DNA of 20,322 nt from Acephala macrosclerotiorum. Taxonomy: Eukaryota > Ascomycota > Leotiomycetes > Helotiales > Mollisiaceae. The position numbers and the translations under genes were made by a program. The stretch spans positions 1 to 20,322 of the forward strand of contig MU119763.1 of assembly GCA_014904845.1 (NCBI GenBank), written 5' to 3'. This document shows positions 11,029-20,322 of the stretch, piece by piece (positions within the stretch are counted from its first letter, which is position 1; every line of letters begins with the position of its first letter). Under the pieces are notes generated by a model. The model searched no databases. It had not been told where the DNA came from and was given only the letters and a program-made list of their open reading frames with translations.

Positions 11029-14000
11029 TAAAATATTTAATTAATAAAATTTTTAATATTTAATACAATATATTATTAATTTTATCTTTTTAACGTTTTT
11101 TTTGTATATATATTTATTAAAAAAAATATATATTACAATTCGAATTATATTATTTAAATAATTACAATATTTAATAAAAAAGTAATTTCGTTAAAATAAA
11201 TTTATTTTCGAATTTTAAAAACGAAATTAAATAAATTTATTAAATTTATTAAAATTAAAATCGCGTATTTTTTTTATTTATAAGTATTTATAAATATAAT
11301 ATAAATCGATAATCTCGTAAATATACTCGTAAAAAATTTTAATTTAACGATCGAAATAATAAATAAATTATAAAAAAAAAAATCGATTATATAATACTCT
11401 AATAAACGCTCGATTATTAAAAAATATATTAAATTTATATTAATTTTCAAAAAGTAAATTCGCACGAAAAAATAATAAAATTTTTTTTTTTTTTATAATT
11501 TGTAAAATAAAACGAGATTATTAAAAGTATATTATTAATAATATAAAAAACGATATAAACTTTTACAAAATTATTAAATAATATAAATTAATATTAAATT
11601 TTAAAGTTTTTTTTTTTAATATTTAATAATATAATTATAAAAAATATTATAAAAAAATAAAAAATTTACGTTTAAAATTTTTAAATTATTTTAATATAAA
11701 AAACTATTTTAAAAAAAAATCTTTTTACAATTAAAACAATATTAATTATTTAAAATAAAATCGTATAATTTTATTAAAAAAATTAAATAAAATATAATAA
11801 AAATATTAAATATTTTTTTAAAATATAATAGAATTATAATTAAATTATTTAAAATATATTAAAAATATATAAAAAATATAATATACAAATTTTTTAAATA
11901 ATACATTCGATAAAATTACTTTTTTAATATTTAAAAACTCGCAAAAATAATTATAATATCAAAAATCGACAAAAAAAACAAATTATTCATTCGATTTTAA
12001 AAATTAATAATATTATTTTTATATATAAATCAAAAATTTAAACGTATTATAATAAAATATTTTATTATAATTGTATTTATATAAAGTATTTTTAATTTTT
12101 AAAACAAAAAATTTTTATTTAAAAAATTCACAATAAATTTAATTATAATAATAAACGAATAATACGTTATAATAATTATTATAAATATTTAAAAAATATT
12201 TAATATTTTTTTAAAAGGCGATTTTTATAATAAATAATTAATTAAAATTAATTGATTATTTTATTTAAATTTATTAATATTTTTTTTATAAATAAAAAAA
12301 TTATAAATAATTGTAATATTAAATATAAAACGTCAAAAAATCGTTATTATTATTAATATTTTATATATTATATTTCGTAAAATTCTTCGTTTAAAATTTT
12401 AATTTATAATTTAAATACGTCGACGATATTTATTTATATTAAATTATTTATAATTTAAATTAAAATGTAATATTTTTTATTAAAAATATATAAAATATTA
12501 TAAATTTAAAAAAAATAATAAATTTTTTTTATTTTTAAAAAATTTAAAATAATTTACTTTATTAAAAAAAAAGTAATTATATTTTAAATTGTATAATAAA
12601 TAATAATTTTATAATATATTTAATTACAACGATTTTAAAAATTAAAAACTAATTAATTTTTTAATAATTCGTTATATAATTCAATAAAAAATTAATATTT
12701 AAACAATATATAATTAAATAAATAAATATAATTAAAAAAATCGTATATTATATTTAAAAATTAATTTAAATAATTTATAAATTATTGATTTTTTTATTAT
12801 ACAAAGTAATAATTATTTGTATAATATTTTTAATATTATATAATATTAAAATATAATATATAAATCGAATAAAATTTTTATTAATTTAAAAACAAATTAA
12901 AAATAAAATAATAAATATTAAAATAAAAAAATATATAAAATTCGTCGATAAAATATTTATTTTAACGATTAAAAAAATATTATTAATATAAAAATCGATT
13001 TTAACGATAATTTTTTTTAAAACGTAAATTTATTTTTAATAACAGCGATTTTAAAAAAAGTCAAAATGCGATTCATATTAAAATTATAAATTATCAATAA
13101 TTAATATTTATTCGTACTTTGAATAATTTTTTTAATAATTATAAAAAGTAAAAATACTAATATTAAATAACGTTTTAAAATAAAAATTTAACGTTTAAAT
13201 ATTTTTTTATTTAATATATTTCGATTATAATTCGTAAATTTATATTATAATACAAATTATAAAACGAATTCAATAAAAAAACTTAATAAAAACTCGATAT
13301 TAAAAACTTTTAAATAATAATAAAAAAAGATTTTATTAATAAATATTATTATTTTCTCAAATAAATTAAAACAATATATCGAAAAAAAAAAACACGTCAA
13401 ATATAATTATATTATATATTAAAACGAACAACAAATTATTAATAAATAAAATTTTATTAATAATTTTTTATACGTATTTAACGTAGAAATTATAAAAACT
13501 TAAAAAAAGTTTTTATACGCGATCAAATTACTTTTGAAAATTAATTAAAATCGATTTTAATTATATATTAATAATATTTTTAAAAAAATATTATAAACTC
13601 GTTTTAATAAATTTTTTTAAATTATTAAAAAATTATATTTATATATAATATTAAAATTAAATAATTTTTAAAATATATTAAAATTGAAAAAAATAAAACT
13701 ATAAATAAACTAATAAATCAAAGTATTATAAAATTATAATAAAATATTAAATTAATATTAAAATTAATAATATTTAATATTCGAATAATAATACGATTTT
13801 TTTAAATTAAATAAAAATAATATAATAAAAAAAATACAATTTTAAATTTTTTATATAGTATAAAAAATAAAATACGATTTATATTATTAAAAAACTATTT
13901 AAATTTTTTTTTAAAATTAATTTTATATTATTATTTCGTATTACAATTTTTATACGAGAATTTTACGTAGTATTATACTAAGTTTAAATACGAAAACGCG

Positions 14001-14165
14001 AAATTTAATTATTCGTACGAAAAATTCAATATTTTAAAATATTTAATTTTATATTATAAAATATATAAATTAACTATTTATTAATAATAATTTAATAAAT
14101 CGTTCGATTTTTTGTTTATTTAAAAAAAAAAATTTTACTTATAAAATTTATTAAAAAAATTTATA

Positions 14166-14199
14166 AAATTTTTTAAATTTTTTTAAATTTTTTTAAATT
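14166..14199. repeat. 10-bp tandem repeat, about three units
   Basis: AAATTTTTTT repeats three times with exact 10-base spacing, followed by a partial unit. Phased A/T tracts at about one helical turn are classically associated with intrinsic DNA bending. Here three units in random-looking AT-rich DNA may simply be slippage. Confidence 0.65.
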
Positions 14200-14682
14200 A
14201 TAAAATTTTATTTTAAAATTTATATTTATTAAAAATATAAATAAAAAGAATTCAAATTAATATAATATTAATTTAAAAAATTACAAAATAAAATATTTTT
14301 TTTTAAAATTATAATAAACGTATAAAAAGTTTTTTTAATATTTTTATAATATATTTTTTTTTATTCGATTAATATTTATAATTTTATATTATATAATTTT
14401 ACAATATTTAAAATTTTCGATTACGATTAATACAATTTTTAAACGCTTATAAACTTTGTTTTTTTTTATATTATAATTTGATAATATTTATTTCAATTAA
14501 CGAAAAAAAATTATAATTACTATTTTTTAATTTACGTATATTTAAATTACTTTTTAAAATTTTATAAACTTTTATTTATAAAATAATTTTTTAGTTTAAT
14601 ACGTTTTTATACTTTTTAAAAACTTTTAAAATATAAATTCTATTTATATTTATTAAACGTAAATTAATACAATAATAATAAT

Positions 14683-15655
14683 ATTAAATAATATTTATAT
14701 TTGATAAAAAAAAATTATAATAATTAATATAATATTATTTTTTTGAATAATTTGTTTTAAAAAGTTTAATATATTAATCGATTCGAATTATATAATTATT
14801 ATAATAAAAAAATTTCAAATATTTAATTAAATTATAATATTTTTAATAATTCGAATTATATATTATTATTATTAATAATCGTTTATTAATAATTTTAAAT
14901 ATATTATTAATATTAAATAAATAAAAAAATGAATTTTTTTTCAAAAATAATACGATTTAAATAATTTTATTATTTTATTTATTCGATTTATATTACGAAA
15001 AACAATAATTAATAAATTTAATATTAATTTATATAAGATTTTTTTTTTCAATTAATTTTCTCGTATTAATAATAATATTATTTATAAATTAACGTATTAT
15101 AAACGAAATACTAATTACAATATAATTATATTATTTTTATAATAATTTAATTTTTGTAATTCGTAAAATTTGAATTATAATTTTAATATTTTTTTATAAA
15201 AATAAAAAATTTCAAATAATATTATTAATTAAAATAATTATTTATTCGATTGTAATTAATATAATTAATGAAATTATTATTAGTATAAATTTTATAATTT
15301 TAATATTAAATTTTTTTCGAAAAACGAAAATTTTTAATTTAAAAAATCGATTTTTTTAATAAATTTGAAAACTTTTTTTAATACAATAAATTGAAATAAT
15401 TTATAAGTTTTAATATTAATTTTTGAGTTTATTAAAGTTTTTTTTATTATTACGTTTATAAAAATAACGAATTTTGAATTTAAAAATATTATAATAAAAT
15501 ATTGATTTTAAATTTAAAAAAAATACAAAATTTGTATTATTAATTTTAATATAAAAAATATTTAAAATATATTTAATAAATTTTTTTATTATATTATAAA
15601 TTATTTATATAATATTATAAATATATTTACGTTATTAATAAAATTATTATAAACT
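14683..15655 (-). repeat. Right arm of the long inverted repeat (mutated transposon copy)
   Basis: It is the reverse complement of 9220-10290, about 100 bases shorter because of the two gaps described for the left arm. Matching landmarks include the CGAAAAACG block near 15318-15326, which pairs with CGTTTTTCG near 9648-9656, and the region 14830-14890, which pairs with 10080-10140. Residual bases here lean to G (15361-15480: 7 non-CpG G, 2 non-CpG C). That is the expected mirror of the left arm, so both copies carry the same strand bias relative to the element. The outer end is soft: similarity fades between about 15630 and 15660. No flanking target-site duplication could be recognised. Confidence 0.85.
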
Positions 15656-18600
15656 ATTTATATGATTTTAATTTTTTGTTTAAATATATTGAATTAATTA
15701 TTAAAAGTAATTAATATAATATAATTTGTAAAGATTTTTTTATTTTAATAATCGAATATTAAAAAAAAAAAATTATTTAATATTTTTTAATAATTTTTCG
15801 AAAAACGATTATTAAAATTAATAAATATTTTTATTTTTTAAAAACGTATATAATTCGTATTAATAATATTCGATAATAAATATAATAATATAAAATTTAT
15901 TATTTTAAAATCTACGTATTATATAAAAATTTTAAATAATTAAAATATAATTATTAACGATAAAAATAATATTTTATAAGTTTATATAAACTCGAAAAAG
16001 TTTTTAAAAAAAAATATTTCAATTTTAAAAAAATATATAAAAATAATAAAAAAAATTAATAATAAATTAATATATTTATTAAAAAAAAACAATATTTGAT
16101 AATTTTTTTTAAATTAAAATTAAATAAATCGTTAATTTTATTAGAATATTAATAATTGAATAAATCGATATATTATTATTTTTAAAAAAATTTCCAAAAA
16201 AGATTATATATAAAAAATAATAAAAATAATAAAAATAAATTTAAATAATTTTTATATTTAAATAAAAATAAAAATTAAATAATTTTTTAATAATATTATT
16301 ATTTTTTCGTAAATTATTAATAATAATAAAATTATTAATATAAATAATAATAATTGTATTTTTTTAATAAAAAATAAAAATATTAATATTAAAAAATTTA
16401 AATTTTTATTTCGAGAAAAAATTAATAAAAAAATTATTTGAAATTATAAAATTTTTTATTTAATTTAATAATTTTTAAAATACTATATTTATTTAATTAA
16501 TTTTTTAATTATAAATAAAAATAAAAATAAAAATAATTTTATAATTTAATAATTTTATTATTAAAAGAAAATTTTTATAAAAATCGATTTTTTTTTTTTT
16601 ATTATTTAAAATTATAAATTATTTATTATATTTTGTATTATAAATTTTTTTTTATAATATTACGTTTAATTCGAAATATTTATTTTTTTGTAAATAATTT
16701 ATAATTATTTGAATATTTTATTTTTATTTACGTTTTATTTTTTATTAAAAATATATTTATTTTTTATATTATTTTTATTATAAATAATTTATAATTTATT
16801 TAAATATTCAAAATTTAAAAAATTTATTCGAGTTAATATAATTGAAAAAATAATAATAAAAAGTTTTATTATAAAATATAAAATAAAATAAATAAAAATT
16901 ATATATATTAATAGTAAATTTAATATAAAAAAGAAAAATCGAATCGAAAAAATCTAAAAATTGTTAAAAATACAAATAATTAAAAATAATAATAAAATAA
17001 TTTAATTTGATATTAAAATTTATTTTATTTTTAATAAATAAAATAAATATAATTTTTTGAAAATAAAAATATTATAAATATTTTTATTGTTTTTCGAATT
17101 TATTTTTTGTATTAAATAATATACAATATTTGTTTTGAAATTTTTTTCAATTAAATTAAATAATTTTAATCGTTGAAAATAAAAAAAATTTAATAAATCG
17201 ATAAAATTAAAAAAATTGAATTATTAAAAATTAAATAAATTGATTTTATTATTGATATTTCAATTAAATTTTAATTTTTAAATGTAATTTTTTTTTATTA
17301 TTTAAAAAAATTAAAAAAATTTAATAAAAAATCGTTTAATTAAAAAACGTTTTAATTGAAATCGATTAAAAAAAATTTATATTAAAAATTTAATTAATAA
17401 TTTGCGTAAAAACAATAAAACGATTTGATAATTACAAATTAAAAATTATTGATTTTGTATTATTAAATAAATAATTAATATTTTTGAAAAAAATAAAAAT
17501 TTATTATAAAATAAAAAAATAAATTAATTTAAACGAATTTAATTTTAAACGATTAAAAATAAATAATAATAAAATAATTAATTTTATATAATCGATAAAT
17601 TAATTTTTTATTATTAATCGTTTTTTTTTATAATTTAAATCGAATAAAAATATTAAAATAAATAAATAAAATAAAATAATAAATTTTAATACGAATTTTA
17701 ATAATAAGAAAAAAATTAACGATTTAATCGAATTTATAAAATGATTTATAAATTGTCGAAATTTGTATTTGTATTTGTTTTTTAAAGTAAATTTATTTCA
17801 AAAAATATATTCAAATTTTTTAATTAAAATTACTCGAATAATACGATTATTTGATTTTAAAATTTTATATAAAATATTTTTTTTATATTTAATTAAATTT
17901 TATTAAATAATATTATTTCGATTTTTTTCATTTTTATTAAAATCGTAATAATAAATAATAAAATCGAAAATTTTAATATAATTGTAATTAAACTTTTTAT
18001 TATATTATATTTCGAATAATAATATATTAATTACAAAATAATATAATCGAAAATAAAAATAATACGTATATTTAATCGTTTTTAATTAAAAATTGAAATT
18101 AAAATTAAATTTTTTTTTGAAAAAAAAAATTTTATTTTAAATAATTTAATTAAATTATTCGAATAAATTATTTATTTTTAATAAATATAATTTAATAAAC
18201 TTTTAATCGATTTTATTTTTTTAAAAACTTTTATAAAATTTATTAATTATATATATTTTTTTATTATTATTTTATAATCGTTTAATTAATTAATTTTTGT
18301 TTTAATATTTGAAATAATTTTTAAAATAAATAAAATAATTCGTAATTTTATTTTTGAATTTAATAATATATATTTTTTTATATAATATATATATTATAAA
18401 TATATAATTTAATTTTGAATTTTATTATAAAATTGATTAAAAATTTATTAAATTTTTGAACGTTAAAATAATTTATACGATTATATTAAATAAATTTATT
18501 TTAAATAATCGTACAAATTTTAAATAATTTAAACGAATAAAAATTTTATTTTATTAAAAGTTTAATTATTAAAATAACGATTATCGTAAAACGATACGAA

Positions 18601-20322
18601 AAAAATTATTCGATTCGATTAAAAAATTAAAAATTATTTCGTATTATAATATTAATTTTATATTTATTAATTTTTTATAAAATTGAATTTTCGTAAAATT
18701 ATAAACGAAATTTTTTATTTTTTAAAAATTGAAAAATCGAAATAAAATTATATAATTCTATAAACGAATATTTTTTAACGTTAATAAAAATAAATATTAT
18801 TAATTTATTATTTGAATTTAAAATCGAAATAAAAATATTTTTAATTTTTTTTAAAATATTCGAATTTTTTATATTAAATAATATATATATTTTTTATTAT
18901 AAATACGATTAAAATTTGATATTAAAATTTTTATTAAATTAATTTAAATTTTTTAAACGTTTATTTAAAATATATTATATAAATTGTAGATTTTATTATT
19001 ATAATTAATTTAAATAATTTATTATTAAAAAATTAATTTATTGATATTAAAATAATTATAATAATAAAAATAACGAGTTTTTATTTTTTAATTATTAAAA
19101 TTATATTATTATTATCGAGTTTTATTTTGATATTCGTTTAAATATAATTTAAATAAAATACGAGATTAATTTCGAGTTTTAAATAATAAATAATATTATA
19201 TATATGAAATTAATTCGTTTTTTCAAATGAAATTTTGATTAATAAAATAATAGTATTTTTATTATATAATTTTAAATTGTATTTATCGATTTTTGTAATT
19301 ATATTAATTTTTTTTTATTTAAAAATTGTATTAATTTAAACAATTTTTGTTTATAAAATATTTGTCGTATATATTTACTATTAAAAATAAACGTATTAAT
19401 AAATATATTTTTAATTTATAAAATAAAATTTTTTTGAATTTTAATAGAAATTATAAAAGTATTAAACGTTAAAAAAATAAATAAAATTGAAATATAATAA
19501 TTGAATAATTAAAAAAAAAAAATTATTATTTTATAATAATAAAAAAAAATGTAAAAACAATTCGATTAATTTATATTATTATTTTTAAAAATAAAAAAAT
19601 AAAAATACGAATATTAAAAACATGTATTTTATAAATAATAAAAAAATATTACGAAGAATAAAATTGTAAATAAAAAAATATTATTGATTTTTTTTAAAAA
19701 TAATAATGAGTTTAATTATTAATTATTACTTTATAACGTGAAATAAATTTATTTTGAATTATTTATTTTATTTACAAAGAAATTAATTAAAAAATTTGTA
19801 ATTATTATACGTTTAATTTTATTTTATAAACAAATTAAAAATTGATATAATTGTAAATAATAAAAAATATTTTATATTTTTTTTATTTTGAAATTAAAAT
19901 AAATAATTATAATTTTTTTTATAATTTTTTTTTTAATTAATTTATTTTTTAATACGTTTTTTTTTAATTTAAAAACGTTTTTTAAATATAATTTTTAAAT
20001 AAAAATATTTTATAATATATTTAAAAAAAATATAATAAAGTTTTTTATAATAATCGTATTATACGTTAAATCTTTTTTTTTTATATAAATAAAATAATAT
20101 AATAATACGAATTAATAATTATTTTAATAATTGTTTTTTTTTTTCGTAATAATTATAAATTTATTAAATATTATTTTTTATTTTTTTTTATTAATATAAT
20201 TATTATTTAAAATTATTATTTAATTAAATAAAAAAATTATTATATTTAATAACGTTTTTAATATTATTAAAATATATATTAAAAAAAATTATTTTAAAAA
20301 TAATAAAATATTATTACGTTTT
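15656..20322. other. Saturated AT-rich tract with G-biased residues, no gene
   Basis: No gene, RNA or long repeat could be supported. Non-CpG residues lean to G on the plus strand (17041-17340: 10 G, 3 C), continuing the bias of the right arm. The right-hand element may therefore extend well beyond the part shared with the left arm. CpG is locally dense at 18570-18620. Near the right end, long T and A runs dominate. Confidence 0.5.
18582..18596. repeat. Perfect 6-bp hairpin in a CpG cluster
   Basis: TATCGT (18582-18587), AAA, then ACGATA (18591-18596). It lies in a patch with six CpG's within about 45 bases. Self-complementary motifs around CpG are frequent in this composition, so a function is not implied. 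Confidence 0.4.

Larger units (their letters stand above)
10291..14682. other. Saturated AT-rich DNA between the inverted arms, no gene
   Basis: No gene or RNA is visible in this 4.4 kb. Residual bases lean to C on the plus strand (10561-10860: 8 non-CpG C, 2 non-CpG G), the same bias as the left arm. The bias turns to G at about 14700, where the right arm begins. Looser similarity between the arms may extend inward for about 90 bases (to roughly 10380 and 14590), but I could not align it with confidence. A milder patch at 13041-13080 keeps several non-CpG C's and G's, and a CpG cluster lies at 13950-14030. The minus-strand frame at 11274-11465 has no recognisable content. Confidence 0.5.
1..20322. 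other. AT-rich, RIP-like gene desert (whole window)
   Basis: The window is overwhelmingly A and T, and most remaining C and G sit together as CpG. In bases 1-300 I count 9 G, 13 C and 6 CpG, against about 0.4 CpG expected. GpG was seen once (12217-12218) and CpC only about four times (near 2200, 8811, 9470 and 16193). CpG depletion by ordinary methylation decay would give the opposite pattern. Loss of CpA, CpT, TpG and ApG with retention of CpG is the product of repeat-induced point mutation, known in filamentous ascomycetes. No frame on either strand holds a recognisable domain, and stop codons are dense throughout. Alternatives are AT-rich intergenic DNA of anaerobic gut fungi or Plasmodium, or an organelle spacer, but these do not readily explain the CpG excess or the transition-only repeat differences. 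Assignment to an ascomycete is inference. Confidence 0.75.

Noticed and set aside
11274..11465. Open frame of 63 codons on the minus strand
   Set aside because: It is only Ile/Phe/Leu/Tyr/Asn-rich sequence as expected from random AT-rich DNA. At this length it is plausible by chance in 20 kb read in six frames, and no motif is visible.
10390..14580. Extension of the inverted repeat deep into the spacer
   Set aside because: A few shared fragments around AAAACGT and TTTAAATATACG line up, but spacing is inconsistent and identity is not clearly above background for this composition.
1..20322. Mitochondrial or plastid genome segment
   Set aside because: No rRNA, tRNA or conserved organelle protein gene occurs in 20 kb, and the strong CpG excess with transition-type repeat divergence fits nuclear RIP better.
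1..20322. CRISPR array, tRNA or rRNA genes
   Set aside because: No regularly spaced conserved repeat with unique spacers, no cloverleaf with invariant bases and no rRNA-like GC-rich conserved block was seen on either strand.

Overview
This 20.3 kb window has no gene I can support on either strand. It is an extremely AT-rich, gene-empty tract. A hand count of bases 1-300 gives 9 G and 13 C (about 7% GC). Six of those C's lie in CpG, about 15 times the number expected from the base composition. GpG and CpC are almost absent throughout. This is the pattern left by repeat-induced point mutation (RIP), the genome defence of filamentous ascomycetes, in which C becomes T (mainly at CpA) on either strand of duplicated DNA until little but CpG is left. 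The best reading is an AT-rich isochore, pericentromeric or otherwise heterochromatic, made of old transposons, in a Pezizomycotina fungus. The assignment comes from the mutation pattern alone, since no protein or RNA gene is present to confirm it.

Layout. Bases 1-3114 are saturated AT-rich DNA. Bases 3115-3960 are an island of milder composition (about 15% GC over 3241-3480) with a perfect hairpin and pyrimidine tandem repeats. Bases 3961-5039 are saturated, and their residual non-CpG bases are mostly C on the plus strand. Bases 5040-6250 are the mirror case, with residual G. Bases 6251-9120 are saturated and include a 12-bp tandem array at 8866-8931. A second short mild island lies at 9121-9200. 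A run of 17 T's (9203-9219) separates it from a repeat of about 1.07 kb (9220-10290). The reverse complement of that repeat lies at 14683-15655. The 4.4 kb between the two arms is saturated DNA with a (TA)15 tract. Bases 15656-20322 are saturated DNA with G-biased residues.

The strongest positive observation is the inverted repeat pair. In the 92-bp stretch I aligned base by base, all 8 differences are transitions and none is a transversion, as RIP predicts for two mutated copies of one element. The residual C/G bias changes sign at the inner edge of the right arm, so it appears to record element orientation or junctions. I could not identify the transposon family, because every frame is broken by stop codons.
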